Below are positions 36,500-47,545 of a stretch of DNA of 64,000 nucleotides, in pieces. A program made the translations under genes and the position numbers. The notes beneath the pieces are model-generated. The model saw only the letters and a program-made list of their open reading frames with translations, made no database searches and was not told the DNA's origin. The stretch is from Palaemon carinicauda (taxonomy: Eukaryota > Arthropoda > Malacostraca > Decapoda > Palaemonidae): NCBI RefSeq assembly GCF_036898095.1, contig NC_090759.1:27938434-28002433 (forward strand). The letters run 5' to 3'. Every line of letters starts with the position of its first letter. The first letter of the stretch is position 1.

Positions 36500-37800
36500 G
36501 ACTTTGAGGTTCCCCATCAATAGACATGTTTGCCATGAGCTCAAGAGGAAACTACCAGTGTTCAGTTTGCCAGTTCTGAACTATGTAATAGCACTAAGGG
36601 ATGCATTCCAACATCCATAAGATAACAATGATGCTTGTGTTTCTCTGCCTTTTTGTCTGATTCAAAGGGTAGTCAACTGAATCCTAACTACCCCAAACCT
36701 CAGAGTAACCCTGACGGCTCCTAAATGGCCACATGTCAAATGATACCCAGATCTAATGATGGTACTCTCCTGATCAAAGTACCTAGAGAGCTACCTTTTT
36801 GGCCCAGTCTTCTTTGCCATCCACACCTGTCGAGGTACCATCTTGGTGACATTCCTGTCACCTCATGGTTTGAGACTTTCAGCATCTCCTCAGAGTGAAA
36901 GACTTTTTGTGTGGCACTACTAAAATGTCTGGAGATCTGAAATCCTCAATAACACTGTATCCGGTAGTTGGCAATCTTCTGTAATAGGTGTCGTAGAAGA
37001 GACCCTTTTCTGGTTGGAGCCTTCTCTTGGTCTCAGCAGTGAAACGCTATAGCTCAGCTTTGAGCCAAGTCAATAAGCTGAAAGGCCTTGACCTCTCAAC
37101 ATCTTAGGAACTGTTAATGATGAAGAACTTCAAGCAATCATGCTCACCAAAAGAACTCAAACCCCCCGACGTGGAATTTTACAAGAGTTTTAAGGTCCCT
37201 AAAGAAGGTTTTGTATGAACTGTGATGGCAAGCATCAGATTAAGTGTAGACAGTGTTCTTGCTTGCCTTGGCTTTGGCGAAGCGAGTAGCCGAGATACGC
37301 AGCATTTCTCATAATGTTAGTCATTCTGAGGGGTGGAGAAGTCGCATTTACCTTTGTTCTGGAGTTTATTAATAAAACCCAGAATCCTGCCGTGGATGAT
37401 CCCAGATTAGAATCCTCCATTAGGGATGTGATCGATAATCTGGAAGATTTACTTTATTGCCCTGTGAAGGCACTAAAATGCTACCTGAAGAGAACCCAAG
37501 CATTCAGACCACGACTTCAAAACCTATTGGCAAGATCGAACAGGTGCAAGAAGAAAATCTCCAAAAATACCTTTTGTTCAAGAAGTGATAGAGAGCTTAT
37601 CCACCTTGACCAGAGAGTCCTGAGGAGCCTACATAAATACACGCCCACGAGGTCAGGGGGTTGGTGGGACACTAGCCTTTCGGAATAACCCGTCGGTGGC
37701 ACAAGCATTCAAGATGGGTTTCTGGAAATGACAGACAACTTCACAGTCCACCACCTGAGGGAATGTACATGCAAATCCTTTGACATTTTCTCCCTTGGAC
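36500..37800 (+). pseudogene. DIRS-like fossil: RT-ORF tail and tyrosine recombinase
   Basis: In shifting frames: 'DMFA', then 'LPVLNYVIALRDAFQHP', 'LPFCLIQRVVN', 'APKWPHVK' and 'YPDLMMVL' (post-RNase H region). Next come 'FLLALALAKRVAEIRSIS' (recombinase Arg motif), 'LLYCPVKALKCYLKRTQ', 'KISKNTF' and 'HAHEVRGL' (H..R motif). The position of the tyrosine nucleophile reads His in my alignment. Many stops and shifts make it inactive. It is a more diverged lineage than DIRS-A and DIRS-B. Confidence 0.6.
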
Positions 37801-38019
37801 TTGAGGCTGCAGCCTAACAGGTGGTGTAGCGTATCTATCTCCCTATAGGATATGAAGCCTCTCGTTTATGATAGTGGTTGTGACAACTTTTGGTAAGAGT
37901 GAGAACATCATGCTCCTTTCATCTTAACTTTCCCCTCTCTTGAAGTACCACGGTCACGCCGTTATTCATTGCTGTAGACTCGTGATGTAGGTAAACTACC
38001 ATACCAAGCTACTGTTTTA

Positions 38020-40524
38020 CAGTGATACCTCGGTACTCGACCATAATCCGTTCGAGATCCGTGTTCGACCTCCGATTTGTTCGAGTACCGAATTTTTTTT
38101 CCCCATAAGAAATAATGGTATATATTCTATTCCGTTCCCAAGCACTCGAACAGGCCCAAAATATTAATAAAACGTGTACCTAAACAACAATAATTATCTA
38201 AATGTGTATGAAATTGGTCAGAAAATCCTATAAAACAATTTTAAACCATTTACTGTACTAAAATAAAACAATTTTAAACCATTTTCTGTACTGTAGTGAA
38301 CATACCTTTGAGCAGCGGTTCGATGGCATACAGGGATGGATGTGGAGAGGATGGAAGGGGGAGGTTACTGCTTGGAAGGAGAGTCCCCTTCCATGATGTG
38401 GCGGGGTAGTTCTCCTTCAGGAGTTGTTTCTCTCTCCAATGAAAGGGTGGGCAGATCTATTTCAGGGGTTTCTTCTCTTCTTTGTCTCTTCTTTGGAGGA
38501 GAAACAGGCTTTGATGTAGCAGCTTTCTTTTCTTTTGTGAAAAACTGGTCTATTGTTAATTGTTTCTTCCTCCTCTGCAGTATTCTTCGAAAATGATACA
38601 TGACACTATCATTAAACATATGCACTGCCCGGTTTGCTACTGCAATTTCTGGGTGGTATTTTTCAGCAAAAGCCTGCACATCTGCCCACTTGGAACAAAT
38701 TTCATTGATGAGAGAACTTGGAACATCCTCCCTTACCTCATCCTCTTCTGAAGATTCCTGCTCCACAATCAGATCCTGCTGCTGTTGTTGTTGCAGGTGC
38801 AACAATTCCTCCACAGTCAACTCGGTAGAATGGCTTTCTACAAGCTCATCAATATCATCCTTGTCGACCTCAAGCCCCAAACTCCTGCCCATGACAACAA
38901 TTTCCTCAACGACATCAGTGTCATCAGAAATTACAGGGGTAGCAGTGCTTGGACCCGCCTCTGGTTGGAAACCTTCAAACTCCCTCTCTGTGACACATGA
39001 TGGCCACAGCTTACGCCAGGCAGAGTTCAATGTCCTATAGGTCACACCTCGCCAAGCTTGGTCAATCATGTTAACAGAGTTGAGGATGCTGAAGTGTTCC
39101 TTCCAGAATTCCTTTAGGGTCAACTTCGTGTCACTGGTCACTTCAAAACACTTTCTGAAAAGGGCCTTGGTATAGAGTTTTTTGAAGTTTGAAATGACCT
39201 GTTGGTCCATGGGCTGGAGTATGGGAGTAGTATTGGGGGGCAAGAATTTGATTTTGATAAAGCTGTATTCTTCTTTCAAGTCATCCTCGAGACCTGGAGG
39301 ATGTGCAGGAGCATTGTCCATAACCAGAAGACATTTCATTGGCAAGCTCTTTTCAATGAGGTAAGCCTTAACCTGGGGGGCAAACACTTCGTTTATCCAC
39401 TCAGTAAAGAATTGTCTTGTGACCCAAGATTTAGTGTTCGAGCGCCACATAACTGGTAGTGCACTTTTACAAATATTATTTCGTTTGAACACCCGGGGGT
39501 TGTCCGAGTGGTACACTAACAAGGGTTTGATCTTGCAATCGCCACTTGCATTTGCACACAGCAACAATGTTAGCCTATCTTTCATTGGCTTGTGACCTGG
39601 CATCTTCGTCTCGTCCTTGGTAATGTACGTATTGGCTGGCATTTTCTTCCAAAATAACCCAGTCTCATCACAATTAAAGACTTGTTGTGCGATCAAATTT
39701 TGTTCATTTATGTACCGATCGAATTCCCCCACGTATTTATCGGCTGCAATTTGATCCGAACTAGCTGCCTCCCCATGCCTAGTAACACGATGAATACCTG
39801 TTCTATTACGAAACTTTTCAAACCAACCCCTGCTCGCTTTAAATGTAAATGAATCACTTTCACTGGTACTCGGACTTTTCTTCACTAATTCTTCATAGAT
39901 ATGCAACGCTTTTTCACAAATGAACGCTTCACTAACACTTTCCCCGGCCAACTGTTTTTCTTTAATAAATATTAAAAGCAACTTTTCCATCTCCTCAATC
40001 ACTTGTGGCCTTTGCTTAGTTACCGCCGTAACTCCCGTTGCAACATTCGCCTTCTTAATCATTTCTTTATGCTTTAAAAACGTAGAAATGGTCGACTTCG
40101 CCATTCCGTATTCTACCGCTAAATCGGACACTCGTACACCATTCTCATATTTCGCTATAATTTCCTTCTTCAACTCGATCGTTGTTCGCACTGTTTTCCT
40201 CTTCTCCTTCCCCTTAACACTCATTACTTTCTTGGGACTCATTATGAAAGCTAAAAAAGCAATTAAAAGCACTGAAAATCACTAAATCACAACGAATGCT
40301 GATCGCGCGTTGTCTGAGTGACGCTCTCGAGAGAACTGATGCTTCCCGAACAAGCGAGAGTGGCCGAGATGGCGCGATCATCACAAAGCCCATGCGGTCG
40401 TCACGTGTTCGGCTGGTCGAGTACCGAATTTTTGGTCGAGCACCGCAGCAAAAATTTCTCGAAAATTTTGGTCGAACTCCGAATTGTTCGAGTATAGAGT
40501 CGTTCGACTACCGAGGTATCACTG
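38020..40524 (-). mobile_element. Complete Tigger (pogo superfamily) DNA transposon
   Basis: Terminal inverted repeats begin CAGTGATACCTCGGTACTCGA at 38020 and end with the inverted form (TCGACTACCGAGGTATCACTG, allowing one mismatch) at 40524. TA dinucleotides flank both ends (38018-38019 and 40525-40526), as expected for this superfamily. Total length is 2505 bp with one uninterrupted transposase gene on the minus strand. Confidence 0.95.
38365..40242 (-). CDS. Tigger transposase, intact
   Basis: The open frame begins at 40272, but the ATG at 40242 (MSPKKVMSV) is the better start because Tigger proteins often begin with MS/GPKR-like residues; this gives 625 residues. It has an N-terminal helix-turn-helix (about residues 20-65, 'VSDLAVEYGMAKSTIS'), a CENP-B-type second domain ending 'RGWFEKFRNRTGI', and a DDE catalytic core with FNCDETGLFW (Asp192), LLVMDNAPAH (Asp309) and ILQPMDQQVI (Asp346). 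A C-terminal tail reads 'RRKKQLTIDQFF'. All catalytic aspartates are present with no stop or frameshift. It would bind the terminal repeats and catalyse cut-and-paste at TA. Confidence 0.95.
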   Translation of the reverse strand: MSPKKVMSVKGKEKRKTVRTTIELKKEIIAKYENGVRVSDLAVEYGMAKSTISTFLKHKEMIKKANVATGVTAVTKQRPQVIEEMEKLLLIFIKEKQLAGESVSEAFICEKALHIYEELVKKSPSTSESDSFTFKASRGWFEKFRNRTGIHRVTRHGEAASSDQIAADKYVGEFDRYINEQNLIAQQVFNCDETGLFWKKMPANTYITKDETKMPGHKPMKDRLTLLLCANASGDCKIKPLLVYHSDNPRVFKRNNICKSALPVMWRSNTKSWVTRQFFTEWINEVFAPQVKAYLIEKSLPMKCLLVMDNAPAHPPGLEDDLKEEYSFIKIKFLPPNTTPILQPMDQQVISNFKKLYTKALFRKCFEVTSDTKLTLKEFWKEHFSILNSVNMIDQAWRGVTYRTLNSAWRKLWPSCVTEREFEGFQPEAGPSTATPVISDDTDVVEEIVVMGRSLGLEVDKDDIDELVESHSTELTVEELLHLQQQQQQDLIVEQESSEEDEVREDVPSSLINEICSKWADVQAFAEKYHPEIAVANRAVHMFNDSVMYHFRRILQRRKKQLTIDQFFTKEKKAATSKPVSPPKKRQRREETPEIDLPTLSLERETTPEGELPRHIMEGDSPSKQ

Positions 40525-40525
40525 T

Positions 40526-40754
40526 ATTATATAGATAGAAGTAATGTATGTCCCCCAATTCTCCTTGCAGGGTGGAGGATAGATAGAAATGTAAACTCAC
40601 TACTGTACTTTCTATAGCCATACATTTCAGACATTGTGTCCTTTAAGAAGTTCATCCTTGACCATCTGTGTAAAACAGAAATCTAGCCTTTGAATAAAGG
40701 GATTTTGACGAAGGAAAAATCTATTTCTGGGAAGAGGCCTGTGACGACCCGTGA
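40526..40754. other. Tigger flank ending in a DIRS-type terminal sequence at an assembly gap
   Basis: GGGATTTTGACGAAGGAAAA followed by ATCTATTTCTGGGAAGAGGCC (40699 onwards) is similar to the outer end of the DIRS-B right terminal repeat (inverted; CGGATTTTGAGCGAAGCG). It could be the right terminus of the minus-strand DIRS-A or part of the fossil at 36.5-37.8 kb. Confidence 0.5.
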
Positions 40755-40777
40755 NNNNNNNNNNNNNNNNNNNNNNN
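40755..40777. other. Assembly gap (23 N)
   Basis: Twenty-three Ns. The gap lies just after a DIRS terminal sequence, so the missing DNA is probably a terminal repeat that was hard to assemble. Confidence 0.98.
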
Positions 40778-41048
40778 CAGAAATACATATAATATGGATT
40801 AGTTATAGGTGCCACTTAGTATTGTGAAATTATTTGATTGATTTCACTTATATGTTGGATATGTTTCAACACTGTACAAATATTCACACGGCACTGGTGT
40901 TATTGGTTAGATTCTACACCTATATAGAACAGTCAGAGAATCACTATAGTGATTTTCATTAACAGGTATTGCAGTACACTCAAAGATGCTAATACCTGTT
41001 CACCTAGTCTACTGTTGAGTCCTAAACAGTTCACTGTTCATCGCAGCA

Positions 41049-42222
41049 CTAGACGACAGGTTTTATAACACTACCTGCCGCCATCACAAAATGTTTTATT
41101 TCATGCACTTGCTTCACGTAATGTTTATATAAGACACTAGAAGATTTCCACCCAGTATATGAGCAGTCTCTCTCAAAGTCCATATGTTGAAAGAAGTTCA
41201 ATGAGGAAGCAACTTTTCTAGGATTGTGACCTGCGGGTGTAATGTCAGGATCCGCTCTGCGAATAAAGTAGGCGAGTTTCGCCCTCAGTTGTTTTAGGGA
41301 TAAGTTTGATCCTGAGGTTTTGCTTAGGAAGAGCTGTCCCTCCTTGAAGTCTGAAGTTCTTCGAAGATAGACCTTAAGACACTCTACTGGAACATAGAAA
41401 GACATCTTCCTTCAGAGGGCAGATTCTCCAAGGACCCCACCTTTTGGTGGGCAGCTCGTTTTTGGCGAGAAAGGTAAGATCGGGAAAGAGATTCAGTTCT
41501 CCCTCTTCTGTGATCTGAATATGGCCGTTTCTAGATAGGGCCACTATTTCACTAACTCTAGGCCTGAGGCTATAGCGAACAAGAATATCACTTTCTATGT
41601 TAGATCCTTTAGGGTACAATCTTCGTTGTTCAAGTTCGAAGCATAGTGCAAGACTTAGTCCAAGGACCATGATATGGACTTTGGAGGGGTTGCGGGTTTG
41701 AGTCTAGTGCATGCTTTCAGAATTTTATTGAAGATTTCGTTTGACAGGTCCACCTGGAAGGCGTAAAGAAGAGGTCTAGTCAAAGCTGACTTACACGAAG
41801 AAAGAAAGGCAAAAGTCTATCGAGATTTCTGCCGGTCTGTTTGCTTTGACAAAAGAGACCAACTTCTTCCAAGACGATTCATATTGTCTTCTGGTTGACT
41901 TTGACTTGTACTCTTCTATAAAGTCGATGTCTTTTGAGATCCCAAACCTTTTCTTGGCTGCTAAGGCGAGAAAATCATGAGATGTAGGTTTTGGGTTCTC
42001 GATGAAGCGTAGAAGGTCGACTTCTGAACCAGTTGGGATACAACTGGATTTGGTAGAGGAAACAGCTTTAACTTCAGTTCTATCACTAGAGGGAACCAAT
42101 TGCTCTTGGGCCATTTGGGGGCCACTACTGCTGCTGTTCCCCTGAAGGATCTCAGCTTGTTGAGGACCTTCAGCAGGAGATTGGTTGGTGGGACCAGATA
42201 AATATGATTCCATCTGTTCCAA
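41049..42222 (-). pseudogene. DIRS-A tyrosine recombinase, broken
   Basis: Fragments 42222-41791 (start, 'FGISKDIDFIEEYKSKSTRRQYESSW'-type core-binding region), 41670-41374 ('LRPRVSEIVALSRNG', Arg motif) and 41405-41049 ('CLKVYLRRTSDF', 'PAGHNPRKVAS' H..R motif, 'VLYKHYVKQ' tyrosine) lie in different frames. A stretch present in DIRS-B between the first two pieces is frameshifted or partly missing. Catalytic residues are individually conserved, but the gene cannot be read through. Confidence 0.85.
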
Positions 42223-42595
42223 TCGAGGGACATGGCGTCCGTTGCTTCTGCCCGAGGGTCCTCATATGGGGCCACATATCGAGGTAGTTTCTTGTTGTCG
42301 CTCGTTGCGAAGAGGTCGATCTGCAGTTCCGGGACTTTTTCCAAGATGAAGGAGAATGAGTCTGCATCCAAGGACTATTCTGTCTATCGGTTTTCGCCTG
42401 GATAGAGCATCCCCGTCACATTGCGGAACCCTTGCAGGTGAAATGCTGATAAGTGAATACTGATAAGTGCCATCTTTTCTTCCTTGCCAAGCGAACGATG
42501 GCCAGCATCACATGATTGATGTAGGGCAATCTCTAGCTTTGTCGTTTCAGACATTTCACTATTACTGTACTTCGCTGTCCAAGACCAGCCTGATG

Positions 42596-42673
42596 TGGGC
42601 TGATCTGTGTGGGGATAGTCTCTTCAACGTTGGGTGGGCTGATCTGTGTGGGGATAGTCTCTTCAACGTTGGG
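42596..42673 (-). repeat. 39-bp tandem duplication in DIRS-A RNase H region
   Basis: TGGGCTGATCTGTGTGGGGA + TAGTCTCTTCAACGTTGGG occurs at 42596 and again at 42635. It is in frame (13 codons). Confidence 0.9.
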
Positions 42674-43781
42674 AAGACTGCCATGGCTTCCAGAATGTTG
42701 TGAAAGGTCTTGAACTGGTGCGACCAGTTCCCTTGTACTTTCCTTTGATGGGAATGGCCTTCCCATCCTTCCAGTGAGGCATCTGTGTGGATGACCACTG
42801 AAGGTTGAGGTGGTTGTAAGGGGTCCTTGTTAGGCTCTTGCCCTTTGACCACAGCCTTAGAAGCGATCGCAATAAGGTCGGTGTCGACCTCTGTTGATCT
42901 CTTCGAGCGTTTGATGCGTATTTCTCCAGACTCCTGACACATCCTTCAGTTGTGCTTTCAGCACTGGGTCTGTTACTACTGCGAACTGGAGGGAGCCCAG
43001 TACTCTTTCCTGTTGGCGTCTTGAAATCTTGTTGGATTTCAGTAGTCTCTTGACAGAACCCTCAATCTCTCTCCTCTTCTTCGGTGGGATGGAGAGGCTG
43101 TGTGACTGCAAGTTCCAATGGATTCCTAACCATTGAAAATCTTGAGCTGGAGAGAGGCGAGACTTCTTGTAGTTGATCTTGAAGCCCAGATGATCCAGGA
43201 ACTGGATCACCTTTGAGGCTGCCTGCACACAAGCTGTCTTGGATGCTGCCCACACCAGCCAGTCGTCCAGATATGCTGCTACCTGAATGCCTTCTAAGCG
43301 AAGCTGTTGGACGACTGTGTCCGCAAGTTTTGTGAATATCCTTGGGGCTATGTTAAGTCCAAAGGGCATGGCTGTGAAGACATAATTTGTCTTCTGTAGT
43401 TTGAATCCTAGGTAGGAGGAGAGGGGGCGGCTGACTGGTATGTGCCAATAAGCATCTGCTAGGTCTATTAAGATCGCGTACATCCCTTTTAGTAACAGGG
43501 TCCTTATGTGTTGTAGGGTTAACATCCGGAACTTCTTTTTCTTGATGAACTTGTTGAGTGGAGACAAGTCTAGAATGACTGAGTTTGTCAGAGTCTTTCT
43601 TGGGAACACAAAACAGCCTTCCCTGGAATTTGATGGACTTTGTTTTCCTTATTACCTTTTTGTTTAAGAGTTCTAAGGTATATTCTTTCAATAAGGAGGT
43701 GGAGTGTTGGATGAATTGAGGAAAAGGGGGTTTAGTTTTGTTCCATTTCCACCCTAGCCCATTCTTGATTAGGCTGTGGGC

Positions 43782-43979
43782 CCAGGGATCGAAAGTCCAA
43801 CGATCCCGGAAGTGGAAGTGTCTTCCTCCTAACTGGAGCATCTCATTGTTGAGATGATCCGGAGGGTTTGTTACCCTGACCCAGGGATCGAAAGTCCAAC
43901 GATCCCGGAAGTGGAAGTGTCTTCCTCCTAACTGGAGCATCTCATTGTTGAGATGATCCGGAGGGTTTGTTACCCTGAC
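43782..43979 (-). repeat. 99-bp tandem duplication at the start of DIRS-A RT ORF
   Basis: CCAGGGATCGAAAGTCCAAC starts at 43782 and again at 43881. The two 99-bp copies are identical in the bases I compared. Being 33 codons long, the duplication repeats the 'RDRWTFDPW' segment without shifting the frame. Confidence 0.92.
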
Positions 43980-45921
43980 CACGTCCTCCTATAACCCTTG
44001 AGGGGTTTCTTGAGGAGCCTCTTCTAGACCCTCTACCTTTAGGGCGAAAGGTAGAGGTGTGTCTCTCAAAGCCTGGGTTAAAGGCTGGTGACTGAGCTAC
44101 CAAATGCTGGGGCACCATTTGGAAGGTGGTTTGCGGCTGGGCAACCATTTGGGGCACTGCGGTCATGGTAACCGTAGGATGCTGTGCAGGTCGCAGGTCT
44201 ACGAGGCACGCGTGGCTTCTTTGTCTTCCTGTTCTTGGGTTGGAGACAAGCGTCAGAGGATGATTTCCTCTTGGAAGACATGATCCACATTTGGAGAAAG
44301 TTCCTATTCTCCGTGGCGGCTTTAGCAACTACCTCTTGGACTGCTTCTTTTGGGAAGAGGTCCTTGCCCCAGATACATGAAGTAATCAACTTCCTGGGCT
44401 CGTGTTTGACCATTGCATTGGCAAACACATGCTCTCTACAGGCCCTCCTGGCCTTTACGAAAGTGTACATGTCCTTCACAAGGATAATCATGCGCATCTT
44501 GGTTATGACCGTGTACATATCTGGGGTGCTCGAGAGGCCTGCACACATCTCCATACAGTTCTGAAGAGACAAAGAGGTGGCTAGTCTCTCTTTTGTCTCC
44601 TGTTCCCTTCTTATAAGATGTTCCAACAACTTTGGAAGGTTCTCGTTGAACTGTTGTCCTGCTATCTCTGGATCCAGTTTCGAGATGGAGAAGGTTAGAT
44701 GAACCTCGTTCCAATACTTATCGCAGGAAGGCAGGGCTAGAAACATTGGTTTGCATTCCTCTAGCGTAGGGCATGGTTTGCCCGTGTCAACTGCTTTTAG
44801 CACGCAGTTGAGAGCTTTGGCTGAAAAGGGAAAAGCTCTGGAGGAAGGAGCAAGAAAGGTAGGGTGCCTCTTGCTCAAAGCAGAAACCTTCGAATTTGTA
44901 TAGCCGGCTTTCTTCAGGCTACTCGTCAAGAGAGCCTGCGCCTTGTCATGAACAAAGATCATGACCTCGGTAGGTTCCGTCTCCTCTCGAGATGCTGGTT
45001 CATCCCGCAATCTCACGAATCATTCTGGGTAAGCCGAAATGTTCGGCCAGAATTGGAGATATTCGAATGGGTTTGGCCCCCATCTTCTCAGAGATGTAAA
45101 GTTTTCCATTCATCATGGGGATATACTTTGCATATCTCCAGGGGTTGGTTTCGGAGCATTGGGGTAGGTTAGAAACTTTGACACGCTTGTGAGAGCCGCT
45201 GAAAGCGGCCGAGCGTTGCGCTTCTCTGACTTCCCTCCTCATCTCTTGCTGTACCTTGCACATCGTTTCCATCATTAGTTGCAGCTGTGCCATGAGCGCT
45301 TCGTCCTTGATTAACAGCGGGTCCAACTGAGGAGTTGAGGCCGAAGAGGTTGACACCACAGGTTGATATGCCGTCACAGAAAACTAAGTGTCTTCTGTCA
45401 TTGTCGATACGGATCCTTCTTCCTCCTCGGGTGGCTGGGCCACCTCTCCTTCAGGATTTTCTTGTAGAAGATCCTTTTTGGTGTCTGAGGACACCTCTGA
45501 CATCCGTTCTTGATGGATGTCCATGCCTTAGAGAGCCTTGTTGATGTCAGCCTCTATCGTCAGTTGTATGAAGTGAGGCTTGACCTGTGCCTGAGGCATA
45601 ACCGCGTACGATTGGGCCTTGGGGAACAGAAGGCTTCTCATCGCTTCGTTTGGCAGGTAAGGTCCCGGAGAGTTCTTCTGGAACCCTCTTACCCACCTTC
45701 GAAGCGTTTCCCTCGCAGTATCCCTCGACTCCATCGTCTGGGGATCACCGAAACCATCGGTCATCAAGGCCGAGCAGACGGTGCAACCCTTCGGATCCCA
45801 ATACCTCAGGGTTGCAGTTGCGATGTAGCAAGGGGTATGAGACCTGCACATTTTGTGGCCACAAAAGTCCCTTCTTTTGCGGTTGCAGTACATGACTGCA
45901 CACTTCACCTTAGCCTCCTCC
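43942..45921 (-). pseudogene. DIRS-A gag, broken
   Basis: It begins with 'EEAKVKCAVMYCNRKRRDF' and CGHKMCRSH..C..YWDP..C..C, a Cys/His-rich region shared with DIRS-B. 'ESRDTARETLRRWVRGFQ' and 'GPYLPNEAMRSLLFP' follow. The main body (45016-44078) contains 'RLRDEPASREETEPTEVM', 'QQFNENLPKLLEHLIRREQ' and 'VKARRACREHVFANA'. The Arg/Gly-rich end lies at 43942-44328. At least two stops fall between 45528 and 45377, and frame changes occur near 45010 and 44200. A pyrimidine-rich stretch plus AAG precedes the first residue, as in DIRS-B. Confidence 0.85.
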
Positions 45922-46504
45922 TTCAAGGAAAGAAAGAGTGAAATGAGTATGGGGTAATTTATCACACTGATAAATATGTTCACATGCATTAAATAGTATT
46001 CATTACTATCATTAATATAACTTAGGATAGTAAGCTAGAAAGGAATTAGGAAAGACACATACAGTGGAACCTCTACATACGAACGTATCTACATCCGAAT
46101 TTTCCAACATCCGAAGTAAAATTCGAGCAAATTTTTGACTCAACACCCAAATTTTATTTCGACACACGAAGTAAGCAATTTTCGTCGTACCGGTTGTATC
46201 CAAATTTTTCGACACGCGAAGTACAATTCGAACATGTTCCTACTCTACACCCGAATTTTTTTTCGACACCCGAAGTAAACAATACCCGTACACGTAGTTG
46301 GTACTCATAGCGCCGGATGTGTTTTTTATTTCCGCCGATAGAAGGCAGCCCTACGACCTCGGAGGGACCCTCAATTAGCGTGGCTTGGGTAAGTCCTCTG
46401 TTCTCGTCGGCTTCTTGCGGTTGTGCCCTGTGCGTTCTGCTATTACTGTACTGTTTTAATCGTGATTTTTTACGTTCATCCTTTTACGGTATTTTACGTA
46501 AATC

Positions 46505-46870
46505 ATGGGTCCTAAAAGGGTTAGTTTCGCAAGTGGTAGTGGTGAGAAAAGGAATAAGGAAATGCTTTCTTTAGAAGTAAAGCAAGGAATTATTGAAAAG
46601 CATGTGAGTGAACTTGCAATAGGTTCGGCACAAATAAAAGAGGTGTTAGTAAAATATCAAGACGTGGTCGACTTCATCGACAAATACCATCCAAAGAAGT
46701 TGCAGGTTTGTCGTGTAGTTGCGCAGTTTGATGATGCTTACCTAACTTATTTTCGAAACATTCTGAAAAGCTGTACCAAGCAACTTTCTATCGATAGCTT
46801 CTTTAAAAAAACTACAAAGCGAACTCGTGATGAAGAGGAAGGAAGTGGTTCAAAGAAAACGGCAGAGTGA
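46505..46870 (+). CDS. Deleted Tigger protein: N-terminal part joined to C-terminal tail
   Basis: An open frame of 121 residues starts MGPKRVSFASGSGEKRNKEM. Residues 24-37 ('LEVKQGIIEKHVSE') correspond to the first helix of the Tigger DNA-binding domain. 'VVDFIDKYHPKKLQVCRVV' and 'YFRNILKSCTKQLSIDSFF' correspond to the C-terminal tail of the full-length protein (compare 'RRKKQLTIDQFF' in 38365-40242). The second domain and the whole DDE core are missing, so it cannot be a transposase. The frame is intact; whether it is expressed is unknown. Confidence 0.6.
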   Translation: MGPKRVSFASGSGEKRNKEMLSLEVKQGIIEKHVSELAIGSAQIKEVLVKYQDVVDFIDKYHPKKLQVCRVVAQFDDAYLTYFRNILKSCTKQLSIDSFFKKTTKRTRDEEEGSGSKKTAE

Positions 46871-47197
46871 AGAGAAAAAAATTCAATCAATTTTAAGTGG
46901 AGAGAGTGAAAGTGATTAAAATTAATCATCAAAAAGAAAAAAAGAAAATGTAGAAAAAATATAAAATATAAAAATAAGAAAAATAAATAAGCCAAGTCAT
47001 GTTAAAGTTCACTTAGTATAAGTTAGAATAAGTTACGGTAGTGTACGTTTATCGTAGTTAACCTCTCTACCTCCTCGCCGCCAGTCCGTCTCCTCTCTGC
47101 ATAGCAAGACCAACAACACCTGCGTTGGAGTTTCCAAAATAAAGTGACGCTAAAAACCCGTTGTTTATTTATCATTTTTTTATAATTATTCTTTTTT

Positions 47198-47545
47198 GGG
47201 CTCAAGCCATGTCGTCCTGATGGAAGTTCCTTAAAGGCAGATTCCTAGGGTATATTACAACTACGGCGATATTCCCAGAGAATTTACCTTAAGGTACCCA
47301 GAATTCTAACTCCTGGAGCGAGTATCCCTAAAAAAGACCTTAGGGATATCGTAAATATCAGTGGACGTATTCTTGACACGCCTCATAGCAATCTATACCC
47401 CGAATAGAGTTAACACTTCGTAGGGGTCAAATGGCAAGAAAACGAAAACGATAAGAAAGGGGGGAGCCGTTCGTAAGGCATCTCTCCTCCCCGTTTCGTA
47501 AGCGTGCCCTGCGTCGCTCGCGGCGCCATCTGCATTCCTTTTTGC
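47198..47545 (+). repeat. DIRS-B left inverted terminal repeat
   Basis: It begins GGGCTCAAGCCATGTCGTCC and ends near CTCGCGGCGCCATCTG. It is the reverse complement of the right repeat with about two substitutions. Confidence 0.92.

Larger units (their letters stand above)
41961..43982 (-). pseudogene. DIRS-A reverse transcriptase, RNase H and Dam-like domain, broken
   Basis: Pieces in several frames: 'RDRWTFDPWAHSLIKNGLG' (twice, because of a 99-bp duplication), 'VILDLSPLNKFIKKKKF', 'AILIDLADAYWHIPV', 'MPFGLNIAPRIF', YLDD (43262-43273), 'VVIHTDASLEGWEGHS' (RNase H) and 'LQIDLFATSDNKKLPRYV'. The last leads into a Dam-methylase-like segment that ends 'LHLMIFSP' at 41961. The domain order is diagnostic of DIRS1-like elements. 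It is inactive through frameshifts. Confidence 0.88.

Noticed and set aside
38560..40285. Plus-strand ORFs over the Tigger (for example 38600-39040, 39920-40285)
   Set aside because: Shadows of the minus-strand transposase.
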